In this document: positions 1 to 9,375 of the stretch, in pieces
Layout: every line of letters starts with the position of its first letter
How positions within the stretch are numbered: position 1 is the stretch's first letter
NCBI RefSeq assembly: GCF_016482825.1
Contig: NZ_JAEMNV010000009.1
Location: forward strand, 62,001 to 126,000
DNA: 64,000 nucleotides
Origin: Antrihabitans stalagmiti
GTDB taxonomy: Bacteria > Actinomycetota > Actinomycetes > Mycobacteriales > Mycobacteriaceae
Reading direction: 5' to 3'
Made by a program: the position numbers and the translations under genes
The notes under the pieces: generated by a model
Database searches by the model: none
The model's input: only the letters and a program-made list of their open reading frames with translations
Told to the model about the DNA's origin: nothing

Positions 1-1162
1 AGTCGCGGGAGCGCAGCCGCACCGTCCCGCGCGATCGGCCCTGAGTCACGTTGGGCGTCAAGCAGAATCCGTTGTCGGTGGTCGGATAGCCCCAACGCAG
101 CGTGTTCATGTCGAACGGCACGCTGCCGTAGTGCATCATCAGATCGGGTTGGTCGAGACCGTCGACGGTTGTCGCGAAAAGACCGATCTCCCACCACTGC
201 GTCGATGTCGTCACCATCGGCCGTGAAGCCTCGTAGAACACAAGCCCTTCCACGTGGTCGTCGAGATTCTCACCGACGCCCGGCGAATCGACTCGAACCG
301 TGATGCCGTGCTCACGCAGGTGCGCGGCTGGACCGATCCCTGACAGCATCAGCAACTTCGGGGTGTCGATCGCACCGGCGGTCACGACGACCTCCCGACG
401 GGCGCTCACCGTGTCGTAGCCGGTGAGGTCGGGGCGTTGATACCGAACTCCCGTCGCTGCAAGCGACTCGTCGATCAGAATCTCGCTGACCCAATAACCG
501 GTACGCACTTCGAGGTTCGGACGCTGACCGATGATCGGGTGCAGGTAGGCGTGCGACGTCGACATACGTAAGCCGTCTTCACCCGCGTTGATCTGAAACC
601 AGCCTGCACCGTTGAGAACGGTTGTGCCACGGTTGAACTGAACAGTCGGAAGCCCCACCTTCGCCGCGGCATCGATGACAGCCTGACCGCAGGGATCGTT
701 CGGCGGGATGTCTCTGAGCCGAACCGGACCACTGTGACCATGCAGATCGCCTGGTGCATCGTTGTTTTCGAGCCGTGTGACGTACTTCAGCACGTCGCGC
801 GCACCCCAGCCGGTGGCGCCCATTGCCTCCCACTCGTCGAGGCCCTCCGCAGGCGGCCAGAACGCGATGCACGAATTGTGCGACGAACATCCGCCGAGAA
901 CCTTGGCCCTGGCGTGCCGCATGAAGCTGTTGCCCTTCTCCTGCGGTTCGATCGGGTAGTCCCAGTCGTAGCCCGAATCCAGCAGATGCATCCATTCCGA
1001 CAGCACCAGAATGTTGTCGTCGCCGACGTCGGATGGTCCGGCCTCGATGAGACACACCGTCACCGACGGGTCCTCGCTCAACCGTGCAGCAAGCGCACAC
1101 CCTGCGGTACCGCCGCCTGCGATCACATAGTCGAAGGTGTCTTTGGAAGCGACGTCAGACAT
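1..1162 (-). CDS. betA: GMC-family oxidoreductase, choline dehydrogenase-like (C-terminus cut by window edge)
   Basis: Reading the minus strand from the ATG at 1162 gives a long open frame that runs off the window start. It opens with the FAD-binding motif DYVIAGGGTAGCALAARL at about residues 11-28 and has the GMC signature LGGCSSHNS near residue 95. The family oxidises alcohols with FAD; choline dehydrogenase (BetA) is the best-fitting member because the gene is last in an operon with a betaine-aldehyde-type dehydrogenase and a betaine-type Rieske oxygenase. The start overlaps the upstream permease stop by 8 bp, so the two are probably translated together. About 387 residues are present and the C-terminal substrate domain with the catalytic His/Asn pair is incomplete. 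The GMC family is certain; choline as substrate is inferred from context. Confidence 0.85.
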   Translation of the reverse strand, partial: MSDVASKDTFDYVIAGGGTAGCALAARLSEDPSVTVCLIEAGPSDVGDDNILVLSEWMHLLDSGYDWDYPIEPQEKGNSFMRHARAKVLGGCSSHNSCIAFWPPAEGLDEWEAMGATGWGARDVLKYVTRLENNDAPGDLHGHSGPVRLRDIPPNDPCGQAVIDAAAKVGLPTVQFNRGTTVLNGAGWFQINAGEDGLRMSTSHAYLHPIIGQRPNLEVRTGYWVSEILIDESLAATGVRYQRPDLTGYDTVSARREVVVTAGAIDTPKLLMLSGIGPAAHLREHGITVRVDSPGVGENLDDHVEGLVFYEASRPMVTTSTQWWEIGLFATTVDGLDQPDLMMHYGSVPFDMNTLRWGYPTTDNGFCLTPNVTQGRSRGTVRLRSRD

Positions 1163-2708
1163 CGGCCACGTCTTTGCTCTCCGGGGCTACCTTGGCAGGC
1201 GCTGCGTGCGACGCCAGGGTGCCGATGTGGTTGCGGCCCTTCAGTCCGTACCAGAGCAGGCCGAGCCCGAGGATCCCGCCGATGTAGACGAACGCACCCC
1301 ACTGGTTGTACCAAGGCGTGCCGTAGACGGCGGTGCGCGGCCACGCGAGGTTGATCGCCATACCGGCGCCCCACACCACGGCAAGGATGTTCACCGGGAG
1401 GCCCCAGCGGCCCATGGTGAAGTAACCGCCCGCTTTCAGGTCCTTCGGGGGCCAGGTGCCCTGCAAGCGCTTCTTGAGCAGCGGACCTGTGACCATCAGG
1501 TAGGCGAGGTAGATCATGATGATCGCGATCGAGGTGAGAACCGTAAAGATCTGCGGCTGACCGATGTTCACGACGAGGATCAAAATTGCGATAACGCCGA
1601 TCACGATGGCCGGAACAACAGGAGTCTGGGTTTTGGGATGCACGCGGGCCAGCTTCTCGCCGAACGGCAGCGCGTTGTCGCGTGCCATGGCGAACGTGAG
1701 CCGGATCGCCGCCGTATGGACCGCCAGCGAGCAGACTGTGACGGCAACGACGATGCAGCACAGGAAGATCGTGCCGAGCGGGCCCCACATGACTGCTTCG
1801 ACGATGTACTGCAGACTTCCGTCCGGGCTACCGAGCTTCGGGTCTTCGAGGTCCGGCGCAGCCATCACGGCGAAGACGAGAATCGCGCCACCGATGACGA
1901 ACGACGCGAGGATCGCGCGCAGGATCGCCTTCGGCGCCGTGCGTCGCGGCTCGACAGTTTCCTCACCGAGCGAACTGGCTGTGTCGAAGCCGTACATCAC
2001 GTAACCGGAGGCAAGCGAGGCCACGAGGAATGCACTGAGATAGCCGCCGGTCTCGCCAGCACCGTAGCCGTGTGTGGAGAAGAAGACGTCGGGTCCACGA
2101 GTAATGTTGGCTGCCAGCAGGATAGCGATCATAACCGCGGCAATGAGCTCGATGAAAACGCCTGCACTGTTGATCATTGCCATAAGGCGAACGCCGAGGG
2201 CATTGATGGTCGTGGTGAACACGATCATGATCGTGCCGAGCAACACCGCGTTGGCAGCGAAGTCCTTCGAGCCGGTGCCGTCACCGATCAACTGGAATCC
2301 GCTCCACAGCCGCGGCAGGTTGAGCTGCAGCGCCAGCACGACCGCCGCCAGCGTCACGATCGACGCCGTGAGCATCAGCCAGCCCGATACCCAGCCGACG
2401 ATCTTGCTACCGAGGATCTTCGACCAGTTGTAGACGGCGCCCGCAATCGGATACTTGGCAGCCAACTCCATGAAGCACAGTGCGACGGCCATCTGACCGA
2501 TGAACACTGCAGGCCACGACCACAGATACGCGGGGCCTGCGGTGCCGAACCCGAAGTAGAACAGCTGAAACGTCCCGGTCAGAATCGAGATATAGCTGAC
2601 GCCCGCCGCGAAACTGGCGAACTTGCCGATACTTCGGTCGAGGGATTCCTTGTAGCCGAAATCCTCCATCCCGTTGTCGCCCGGCACATTGTCGGTGTTG
2701 ATTGCCAT
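1155..2708 (-). CDS. APC superfamily amino acid/choline permease
   Basis: This 517-residue protein has about 12 hydrophobic segments spread over its length and the APC-type start of the first membrane span, with SFAAGVSYISILTG at about residues 32-45. It resembles the amino acid-choline transporter branch (yeast Hnm1, bacterial GABA and amino acid permeases) more than sodium symporters or BCCT carriers. It lies between betaine aldehyde dehydrogenase and choline dehydrogenase genes, so import of choline, betaine or a related amine is the likely job. The aldehyde dehydrogenase gene ends about 110 bp upstream, a larger gap than elsewhere in the operon, so an internal promoter is possible. Substrate specificity cannot be read from the sequence. 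Confidence 0.85.
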   Translation of the reverse strand: MAINTDNVPGDNGMEDFGYKESLDRSIGKFASFAAGVSYISILTGTFQLFYFGFGTAGPAYLWSWPAVFIGQMAVALCFMELAAKYPIAGAVYNWSKILGSKIVGWVSGWLMLTASIVTLAAVVLALQLNLPRLWSGFQLIGDGTGSKDFAANAVLLGTIMIVFTTTINALGVRLMAMINSAGVFIELIAAVMIAILLAANITRGPDVFFSTHGYGAGETGGYLSAFLVASLASGYVMYGFDTASSLGEETVEPRRTAPKAILRAILASFVIGGAILVFAVMAAPDLEDPKLGSPDGSLQYIVEAVMWGPLGTIFLCCIVVAVTVCSLAVHTAAIRLTFAMARDNALPFGEKLARVHPKTQTPVVPAIVIGVIAILILVVNIGQPQIFTVLTSIAIIMIYLAYLMVTGPLLKKRLQGTWPPKDLKAGGYFTMGRWGLPVNILAVVWGAGMAINLAWPRTAVYGTPWYNQWGAFVYIGGILGLGLLWYGLKGRNHIGTLASHAAPAKVAPESKDVADV

Positions 2709-2820
2709 GGTCTGCCTCTCTTGCGGCGTGCGAGGCCGGGACTGAACGGTTCCGACCGAGAAGATGTTTTCCGATCCTTCTGGAACATTCGTGGAGCGCT
2801 CGTGGTGCGCCGGGAAACGG

Positions 2821-4311
2821 TCAGTCGCCCTTGAACCAGCCCGCTGGCTTCGGTGCGGTGTTGTGCCAGATATGTTTCATCTCTTGGTATTCCGCGAGTC
2901 CCGCCGGTCCGAGCTCGCGCCCGTTGCCCGACTTCTTGAACCCGCCCCACTCTGCGGCCGCCGTGTAGTAGCCGAAGTCGTTCAACCAGACCGTGCCGTG
3001 CCGCAGCGCACGGACTACCCGCTCACCACGCGCGGCGTCCGATGTCCGAACACCTGCTGCAAGACCGTATTCGGTGTCGTTGCCGAGCATGATCGCCTCC
3101 TCTTCCGTCGTGAACCGCTCGACGGTGAGAATGGGTCCGAACGTCTCTTCGGTGACGATGCGCATGGTGCGGTCGCATCGATCGAAGATCGTCGGTGGAT
3201 AGAAACTCCCGGTCGCGAAGGTCGGATCGGTCGGGCGTTCGCCACCGACCACCAGCTTCGCTCCCTCGGAAATACCAAGAGCCACATATGCTTCGACCTT
3301 CTCGCGGTGTTGCTCGGACACCAGTGGTCCGGTCTCGCTCGCGGGGTCGAGGCCGTTGCCGAACTTGATCTTCGCGGCTCGCTTCGCCAGTTCGGCAACG
3401 AAGTCGTCTGCGATGGATTCTTCGACGATCAACCTGGTTCCCGACGAGCACACTTGACCCGAATGCAGGAACACTCCCGTCAACACCTGATCGACCGAAC
3501 TTTCCCACTCGGCGTCGGCGAACACGATGTGCGGATTCTTTCCACCGAGCTCGACGGCAGCCTTGGTCACGCGTCGGGCTGCTATCTCGGCGATCCGACG
3601 TCCCGTCGCGAGGCCTCCGGTGAACGAGATCAGGTCGACGTCGTCGGTATCGGTAAGTGCTGCACCGAGAACCGCGCCACTACCCTGCACGAGATTCAGC
3701 ACACCCGGAGGCACGCCTGCTTCTTCGGCGAGGCGGACGAACGCGATCGTGGACAGCGGCGTGACCTCGCTCGGCTTCGCCACCATCGTGCAACCCGCTG
3801 CCAACGCGGGTGCGATCTTCCAGGAGATCTGCAGCAGTGGATAGTTCCACGGCGCGATGAGAACGCACACGCCGATCGGCTCGCGAACCACCCTGCTGAT
3901 CACCGTTGGGTCGCCGACGTCGACGAGCCGGTCCGACGACACCGCAATCAACTCGGCGTAGTACCTGAACACCGAGACGACGTCGTCGATGTCGATTCGG
4001 CTCTCCACCAACGTCTTGCCGGTGTCGTCGGTTTCGATCCGCGCCAGCAACTCCTTGTCGCGAACGAGTAGATCGGCGATGCGGGTCAGCAGCGCGGCGC
4101 GCTCCGACACAGGTGTTGCGGGCCACGATCCCTCGTCGAACGTGGCTCGAGCAGCTGCGACCGCGCGGGTTGCGTCGTCCGATGTCGCCTCGTCGACAAC
4201 GGCGACGACGCTGCCGTCGGCGGGATTGATCAACTCGCGCTTACCGCCGTCCGACGAGTGCACCCATGCACCGCCGATATACAGATCCGGGAGGTCACCG
4301 CTCACACTCAT
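2821..4311 (-). CDS. betB: NAD(P)-dependent aldehyde dehydrogenase, probable betaine aldehyde dehydrogenase
   Basis: At 496 residues this has the normal length for the aldehyde dehydrogenase superfamily. Visible landmarks are APWNYPL with Asn166, FTGGLATG in place of the usual FTGS cofactor loop, the general-base Glu264 in VELGGKNP and the catalytic Cys298 in GQVCSSGT. The enzyme would oxidise betaine aldehyde to glycine betaine with NAD(P)+, taking the product of the GMC dehydrogenase encoded further along the operon. Its ATG overlaps the Rieske oxygenase stop by 4 bp, indicating translational coupling. The Gly replacing Ser in FTGG is a small departure from most relatives. The superfamily is certain; the substrate rests on operon context. 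Confidence 0.86.
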   Translation of the reverse strand: MSVSGDLPDLYIGGAWVHSSDGGKRELINPADGSVVAVVDEATSDDATRAVAAARATFDEGSWPATPVSERAALLTRIADLLVRDKELLARIETDDTGKTLVESRIDIDDVVSVFRYYAELIAVSSDRLVDVGDPTVISRVVREPIGVCVLIAPWNYPLLQISWKIAPALAAGCTMVAKPSEVTPLSTIAFVRLAEEAGVPPGVLNLVQGSGAVLGAALTDTDDVDLISFTGGLATGRRIAEIAARRVTKAAVELGGKNPHIVFADAEWESSVDQVLTGVFLHSGQVCSSGTRLIVEESIADDFVAELAKRAAKIKFGNGLDPASETGPLVSEQHREKVEAYVALGISEGAKLVVGGERPTDPTFATGSFYPPTIFDRCDRTMRIVTEETFGPILTVERFTTEEEAIMLGNDTEYGLAAGVRTSDAARGERVVRALRHGTVWLNDFGYYTAAAEWGGFKKSGNGRELGPAGLAEYQEMKHIWHNTAPKPAGWFKGD

Positions 4312-5489
4312 TCGCCACCTTCGTTGCCCGAATTGCCCAGCTTGCCGACTATCCAGTTGTGGAACTCGGCGATGTGATGCTCGGCGGGGACGAGCACACC
4401 CCCATGACGGTATGCCCGTGACGACATTGCCGGTTGAGTTCGCTCACATGCGTCGAAATCTTGTTCGTTGACGCGGTGAAAAAGCTCGACGGACCGCGAG
4501 ACGTCGCGTCCTTCGGCAATCACATCCTCGGTGTACAACCAGTCGCATTCGACGATCGTGCGATCGTGCGCCATGGGATACATGCGGTGAAAGATGATGT
4601 GGTCGGGCACGAGGTTCACGAACACCGTCGGCCTTACCGTGATTGCGTAGTACTTACGATCCTGTTCCGGTGCGACGCCGGGCAGCGTCTCGAAGCCCGC
4701 CGAGCCGTCGATCGTGAATCCGGATACGTCGCTACCGAACTCGGCACCGTGGCCGACGAAGTACTGCGCGGCAAGCCCGTCCTTGAATTCCGGCAGCACC
4801 TCGGTCAGTTCGGGGTGGATGGTGGCGCAGTGATAGCACTCCATGAAGTTCTCGACGATGAGCTTCCAGTTCGCAGCGACGTCGTAGACAACCCGCCGGC
4901 CGACCTCCAGCTGGTCGATCCGATAGTTGTCGATCGCTGTCGGGTCGCCGAGCCGCTCGGTGATCGCACCCATCACCTCGGCCTCGAACGACGGCGGGTC
5001 GTCGGCGAGGCACACCCAGGCGTAGCCGAGCCATTCGCGCAGTGCCACAGGAACGAGACCGAATTCGACGCGGTCGATATCGCGTCCGGAAGCATCCTTG
5101 AGGGACGCCATGTTGGGCGCTGCAACAAGTTTGCCGTCGAGGCCGTAGGTCCAGGCGTGGTAGGGACACCGCAGATTTCTCCGCACCTGACCTTCGTCCT
5201 CGGTACACAACATCGCGCCGCGATGCCGACACACGTTGAGGAAAGCCCGTAGCTCGTGATCGCGGCCGCGGACGACGAGCACGCTCTCCCTGCCGACCTG
5301 AATCTTTCTGAATGCACCGGGATGTGCCAGGTCCCCAGCGCGGACCGCGCAGAACCACATCGCCTCGAAGACGTGCTCCTGTTCCGCTTCGAAGATGGCG
5401 GGGCTGGTATAGCTTTCGCCGCCCAACGTCCGGATCAGGGCTGGTCCGGGGGCGGGGTCGACAGTGTCGGGCAGGTCGGTTGTCGTCAT
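4308..5489 (-). CDS. Rieske non-heme iron oxygenase, glycine betaine demethylase-like (GbcA type)
   Basis: The 393-residue protein has a Rieske [2Fe-2S] site (Cys87, His89, Cys108, His111 in CRH and CPYH) and a mononuclear iron site with His220 and His225 in CYHCATIH. The bridging acidic residue is Glu217, where benzene-type dioxygenases have Asp; Glu is typical of the oxygenases acting on choline, carnitine and glycine betaine. The expected reaction is oxidative N-demethylation of glycine betaine to dimethylglycine and formaldehyde. It needs a reductase, and none is fused; the Rieske ferredoxin and ferredoxin reductase at 9028-10554 are candidates. The start ATG has a GGAGGTAA ribosome site that overlaps the upstream stop codon. 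Stachydrine or carnitine remain possible substrates. Confidence 0.85.
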   Translation of the reverse strand: MTTTDLPDTVDPAPGPALIRTLGGESYTSPAIFEAEQEHVFEAMWFCAVRAGDLAHPGAFRKIQVGRESVLVVRGRDHELRAFLNVCRHRGAMLCTEDEGQVRRNLRCPYHAWTYGLDGKLVAAPNMASLKDASGRDIDRVEFGLVPVALREWLGYAWVCLADDPPSFEAEVMGAITERLGDPTAIDNYRIDQLEVGRRVVYDVAANWKLIVENFMECYHCATIHPELTEVLPEFKDGLAAQYFVGHGAEFGSDVSGFTIDGSAGFETLPGVAPEQDRKYYAITVRPTVFVNLVPDHIIFHRMYPMAHDRTIVECDWLYTEDVIAEGRDVSRSVELFHRVNEQDFDACERTQPAMSSRAYRHGGVLVPAEHHIAEFHNWIVGKLGNSGNEGGE

Positions 5490-5495
5490 TGCCCG

Positions 5496-7949
5496 TTACC
5501 TCCGAATCCTGGTCATGTCGGGGTCGACGACGGGTTCGGTGTGTACGACCGCGGCCCGAGTGGTCCCCAGGTACTCGACAGTCACCACATCGCCGGGTTC
5601 CACTGTCGCGGGCAGCCAGGCGTAGGCGATGCAGCGCCCGATGGTCGCCGAGTATGCGGCGCTCGTGACATAGCCGACCGGGGCACCGTCGATCAGCACC
5701 GGTTCCTTGCCGAGCACGATTGCGGCTGGATCGTCGAAGACGATGCTGCGCAACATCGTCCGTGGTTCGTCGGCGGACTCGAGCGCCGCTTTTCCGATGA
5801 ACTCACCTTTCGCCGGGCGCACCGCAAAATCGACACCGGCCGCTTTCGGTGTGTGCTCGGCGGTCATGTCGGCGCCCCACGAGCGATAACCCTTTTCGAT
5901 TCGCAGACTGTTGAACGCGATCCGGCCTGCTGCTATGACGCCATGATCGCGGCCGGCCTGCCACAGCAGATCCCACAGTGCGGCACCGTGTTCGGCGGTC
6001 GTGTAGATCTCCCAACCGAGCTCTCCGACGTAGGAGACGCGCATCATCGTGACCGGGATCGCTCCGAGGTAGGTCTGCAAGGAACGGAAGTACTTCAAGC
6101 CCGGATGAGAAATATCGTCGGGACACAGGGGCTGCACCAGATCACGTGCTGCCGGACCCCAGACGCCGATACAACACGTGCCGCCGGTGATGTCGCGCAG
6201 TGTCACCGAGCCGTCGTCGGGTAGCTGCCGGGTGATCCAGTCGAAATCGAGTGGCCCGTTCGCGCCTACTTGAAAGCTCGTCGGGCTCAGCCGCGCAACG
6301 GTCAGATCGCTGCGGATGCCGCCGGTCTCGTCGAGCATCAGCGTGTAGGTCACCGACCCGACCGACTTGTCGAGATTGTTCGTCGTCAGACGTTGCAGCA
6401 ACTCGAGCGCCCCTGGCCCCGCGACCTCGTAGCGGGTCAGCGGTGTCATGTCGTACATCGCGACGTGCTCGCGGGTCCACACCGATTCCGCGATCGAGAT
6501 CGGCGAGTAGAACTTCGCCGACCATGGTTCGCGTTCCGGGATATGCGTACCCCGATCTCGAAGCTGCTGCAGCAGTGGTGCATTGGACTCGTACCAGGCC
6601 GGTCGCTCCCAACACCCGCCCTCGAAGAAGAAGGCGCCGAGTTCCTGCTCGCGGGTGTAGAACGGGCTCGTCCGCAGCCCGCGCAACTTCTCCCGGAACT
6701 GATGGGGGTGGACGATGTCGTAGACCTCGACGAAGGCCTGCGAACTGGTTTCGAGAATGAAATCTGCACTGAGCGCAGGCTTTTCAAACCTGTACAGATC
6801 GCATTCGTGGACATCGGTGCGTGGTGCACCCTCGATGATCCACTCCGCCATAGCTTTTGCGACGCCGGCCGAATGTGTCACCCACACTGCCTCGGCAACC
6901 CAGAAGCCGGACAGGTCGCGATGCTCCCCCATGATCGACATACCGTCGGGGGTGAAGGAGAAGATCCCGTTGAAACCCTCCTCGATCTTCGAATCACCCA
7001 GTGTGGGCAGCAATTGCAGACTTTCCCGCCAGGCAGGCGCGAAGTCGTCGTCGGTGAACGGCAGCATCGACGGCATCTGCTCGCCGGCGGTATCGGTCAG
7101 CAGCGTTGCCATGTCGACTGGCATCGGTTTGTGTCCGTAGTACCCGATGCCGATGCGATCGCCATGCTCGCGGTAATACAGATCCTGATCCTGATGACGA
7201 AGGATCGGCAGACCGGCTTCGGCAATGTCGCTGTTGCGGCCGACCAGTTCGGCCACCTGCCCCGTCTTGACGTATTGATGCGCCATCGGGACGAGCGGAA
7301 TCGTCAGTCCGACGGTCTTGCCGAGCTGGGCACCCCAGAAACCGGCGGCACACACGACGACGTCCGCGTCGACGACGCCGTCGGCTGTCCGGACACCTGT
7401 CACTCGGCCACCGGTGCTCAGCACTTCGACCACATCCTGATGTGGTCGAAACTGTGCTCCCCGTGCGATCGCGCGGTTGGCTTGCGCCTCCGCGGCGCGC
7501 AGTGACTTGGCCAGACCGTCTGCGGGGGTGTGGAATCCGCCGAGTATCCGGTCGGCATCGAGAAGCGGGTGCAGTGTCGCGCATTCGGCGGCGTCGAGCA
7601 GGCGACCTTGGATGCCCCAGGATTGCGCCCAACCCGACTTGCGGTGCAACTCGGTCAGTCGCTGCGGAGTCGTCGCGACCTCGAGCCCACCGACCGGATT
7701 GAAGCACCACCCGCCGGGATGCTCGAGGGACCCGAACTTGGTCGCGGTGTAGCGCGCGAACTCGCTCATCGTCTTCGACGGATTGGTCTGAAAAACCAAT
7801 CCTGGCGCGTGCGAGGTCGACCCGCCGGTCGCGAACAGTGGGCCGCGATCGAGGACGGTTACGTCCGTCCAACCGCGAGCGGTGATCTCGTCGGCCAACG
7901 ACGTGCCGACGATCCCGGCCCCGATGATGACGACTTTCGGCTGAGCCAC
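5496..7949 (-). CDS. FAD-dependent dimethylglycine/sarcosine dehydrogenase-like protein with GcvT domain
   Basis: The 817-residue protein combines an N-terminal D-amino-acid-oxidase-type FAD domain (GAGIVGTS near residue 10) with a folate-binding GcvT/aminomethyltransferase domain in the C-terminal half. The motif GGSTSHAPGL near residue 45 contains the His that carries covalent FAD in dimethylglycine and sarcosine dehydrogenases. It should convert dimethylglycine to sarcosine and pass the methyl group to tetrahydrofolate, following the Rieske enzyme encoded 6 bp downstream. I chose the GTG at 7949 because GGAGG sits just upstream and the protein then begins directly before the FAD motif; an in-frame extension to 8030 would run through the operator palindromes. 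This is the first gene of the operon. Confidence 0.87.
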   Translation of the reverse strand: MAQPKVVIIGAGIVGTSLADEITARGWTDVTVLDRGPLFATGGSTSHAPGLVFQTNPSKTMSEFARYTATKFGSLEHPGGWCFNPVGGLEVATTPQRLTELHRKSGWAQSWGIQGRLLDAAECATLHPLLDADRILGGFHTPADGLAKSLRAAEAQANRAIARGAQFRPHQDVVEVLSTGGRVTGVRTADGVVDADVVVCAAGFWGAQLGKTVGLTIPLVPMAHQYVKTGQVAELVGRNSDIAEAGLPILRHQDQDLYYREHGDRIGIGYYGHKPMPVDMATLLTDTAGEQMPSMLPFTDDDFAPAWRESLQLLPTLGDSKIEEGFNGIFSFTPDGMSIMGEHRDLSGFWVAEAVWVTHSAGVAKAMAEWIIEGAPRTDVHECDLYRFEKPALSADFILETSSQAFVEVYDIVHPHQFREKLRGLRTSPFYTREQELGAFFFEGGCWERPAWYESNAPLLQQLRDRGTHIPEREPWSAKFYSPISIAESVWTREHVAMYDMTPLTRYEVAGPGALELLQRLTTNNLDKSVGSVTYTLMLDETGGIRSDLTVARLSPTSFQVGANGPLDFDWITRQLPDDGSVTLRDITGGTCCIGVWGPAARDLVQPLCPDDISHPGLKYFRSLQTYLGAIPVTMMRVSYVGELGWEIYTTAEHGAALWDLLWQAGRDHGVIAAGRIAFNSLRIEKGYRSWGADMTAEHTPKAAGVDFAVRPAKGEFIGKAALESADEPRTMLRSIVFDDPAAIVLGKEPVLIDGAPVGYVTSAAYSATIGRCIAYAWLPATVEPGDVVTVEYLGTTRAAVVHTEPVVDPDMTRIRR

Positions 7950-7963
7950 AAGAGCCTCCAGTT

Positions 7964-7999
7964 GTTGCGCAGCACGCAACATGGTGTGCAGTACGCAAC
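7964..7999. promoter_or_regulatory. Candidate IclR operator pair upstream of the betaine operon
   Basis: Positions 7964-7980 form a perfect 17-bp palindrome with GTTGCG and CGCAAC arms around a 5-bp centre. A second, imperfect copy with one clear CGCAAC arm lies at 7983-7999, 19 bp away centre to centre. The same kind of 17-mer lies in front of the ferredoxin gene (8996-9012). The pair sits directly upstream of the GTG start of the dimethylglycine dehydrogenase-like gene and downstream of the iclR gene. Binding by that regulator is inferred. Confidence 0.6.
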
Positions 8000-8087
8000 A
8001 AAGCGTGAACCTCGAAAAGCCCCTTGTCAACCAGTGTGAGCAGACGAAATCAGCCCGACACAGATTGGTTACTCGGGCGGCGGAATG

Positions 8088-8903
8088 TCAGCGACGAGAC
8101 AGGCGGGGTAGGTACCCGAGGCGCGCACTGATTTCAGCTCCGACGTCGACTGCCCGTGCCGCGAGATCGTCGAATCGGGCTGCGGGCATCCGATAGGCCG
8201 GACCCGAAATTGTCAGCGCACCAACAATTTTCGAGGTGTGATCGCGAACGGGAGCCGCCAGCGCGTGCAGTCCCGTCTCCAGTTCCTCCACTGCGACGAT
8301 CCAGCCTTGCTCGCGCGCCTGAGCCAAATTACGTTCGAGTGCCGGATATGTCGTGATCGTGTTGTCCGTATATTTTTCGAGCTTCGCACCGAGGCGTTCG
8401 CGCAACTCCTGTGCAGACAGTTCACTGATCAACATCTTGCCGCTCGACGTCGCGTGCGCCGGACTCGCCTGGCCGACCCAGGTTCGCAGCGAGACGCCTG
8501 CCGCACCTGCGGCCTCGACGATGTTGATCGCCCGATCGCCCTCGAGGATCGCGAGGTTGACGGTCTCGCCCACCTCCTCAGCAAGGGCGTCGCAGCGCGC
8601 TTGCGATGCCTTCGAAAGATCCTGACCCGCAACCGTGGCACCCGCGAGTCGCACGACCGTGAACCCGAGGCGGTACTTGCCCCGATCGCTCAGCTGCTCC
8701 ACGAACCCACGCTTTTCGAGGACACCGACGAGACGCGAGACCGTGGACTTGTGTACACCCAGCTCATCGGCGATTTCGGTGATGCCTGCCGAACCTTGCG
8801 CGGCAAGTATTTCCAGGACGAGCAACGCACGATCGACCGACTGCACGGCAGCGCCCGAACGCCGGTCCGCGTCGTTGCCGTCGATCTGTTCGCGATCGCT
8901 CAT
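8088..8903 (-). CDS. IclR-family transcriptional regulator
   Basis: From the ATG at 8903 the protein has 271 residues, a normal IclR length. An N-terminal winged helix (about residues 20-75, with ITEIADELGVHKSTVSRLVG as recognition region) is followed by the IclR effector domain, including the SGKMLISEL stretch. A longer frame reaching 9011 would run through the operator region, so the shorter start is preferred. The gene lies between the betaine operon, which it points towards, and the divergent ferredoxin gene. Both promoters carry related 17-bp palindromes. It probably controls both in response to a betaine-pathway compound; sign and ligand are unknown. Confidence 0.88.
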   Translation of the reverse strand: MSDREQIDGNDADRRSGAAVQSVDRALLVLEILAAQGSAGITEIADELGVHKSTVSRLVGVLEKRGFVEQLSDRGKYRLGFTVVRLAGATVAGQDLSKASQARCDALAEEVGETVNLAILEGDRAINIVEAAGAAGVSLRTWVGQASPAHATSSGKMLISELSAQELRERLGAKLEKYTDNTITTYPALERNLAQAREQGWIVAVEELETGLHALAAPVRDHTSKIVGALTISGPAYRMPAARFDDLAARAVDVGAEISARLGYLPRLSRR

Positions 8904-8977
8904 GTGGCCAACGTTAGTCCGACCGGCGTTCGATGTCCGATTCTCGTCTTGACGGGCGGGGCGAAACAAGGCACCCT

Positions 8978-9012
8978 GTTGCATATAGCGCGCCTGTTGC
9001 GTTATAAGCAAC
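8978..9012. promoter_or_regulatory. Candidate IclR operator pair between iclR and the ferredoxin gene
   Basis: Positions 8996-9012 hold a 17-bp inverted repeat with GTTGC and GCAAC arms, and 8978-8994 an imperfect tandem copy starting GTTGC, 18 bp away. The arms and the 17-bp length match the palindrome at 7964-7980. The better copy ends 15 bp before the ferredoxin ATG, and both lie upstream of the divergent iclR gene, so autoregulation is plausible. Confidence 0.6.
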
Positions 9013-9027
9013 TCGCTAAGGATTCAG

Positions 9028-9375
9028 ATGACTGGTACAGCGACTTCCGTCACCGCCTCGACCGTCCGCGTCTGCCGCCTCGACGAACTACCCGTCGGAG
9101 AGGTCCACACAGCCAAGATTCCCGGCCGTGCAGCGATCTCGATCTTTCACACGGACGAGGGCCTGTTTGCGATCGACGACACGTGCACCCATCAGGATGC
9201 GTCGCTTGCCGACGGCTGGGTCGAAGACTGCACCGTCGAATGTCCTTTGCACGAATCATGTTTCGATTTGCGCACCGGCCTGGTTTCGGGCCCACCCGCG
9301 AAGGTTGCAGTGCAGACCTACGGCGTCGCTGTCAGCGACGGCGACGTGTACCTGGAACTTCCGACAACGCCATGA
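9028..9375 (+). CDS. Rieske-type [2Fe-2S] ferredoxin
   Basis: This 115-residue protein is a single Rieske domain with the ligand set Cys53, His55, Cys72 and His75 (CTH and CPLH motifs). Small Rieske ferredoxins of this kind pass electrons from an FAD reductase to Rieske oxygenases. The next gene, overlapping by 4 bp, is such a reductase, and the only Rieske oxygenase in the window is the betaine-type enzyme at 4308-5489. The pair is therefore the likely electron supply for betaine demethylation. Family assignment is secure; partner choice is inferred from location and from the shared palindromes. Confidence 0.9.
   Translation: MTGTATSVTASTVRVCRLDELPVGEVHTAKIPGRAAISIFHTDEGLFAIDDTCTHQDASLADGWVEDCTVECPLHESCFDLRTGLVSGPPAKVAVQTYGVAVSDGDVYLELPTTP

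Noticed and set aside
1137-2834. Long plus-strand frame of 565 codons
   Set aside because: It runs antisense to the APC permease and has an arginine-, aspartate- and histidine-rich composition typical of out-of-phase reading in G+C-rich DNA.
8041-8087. Possible small gene in the operon-iclR gap
   Set aside because: No ribosome site or recognisable protein; the gap is explained by the operators and promoter.
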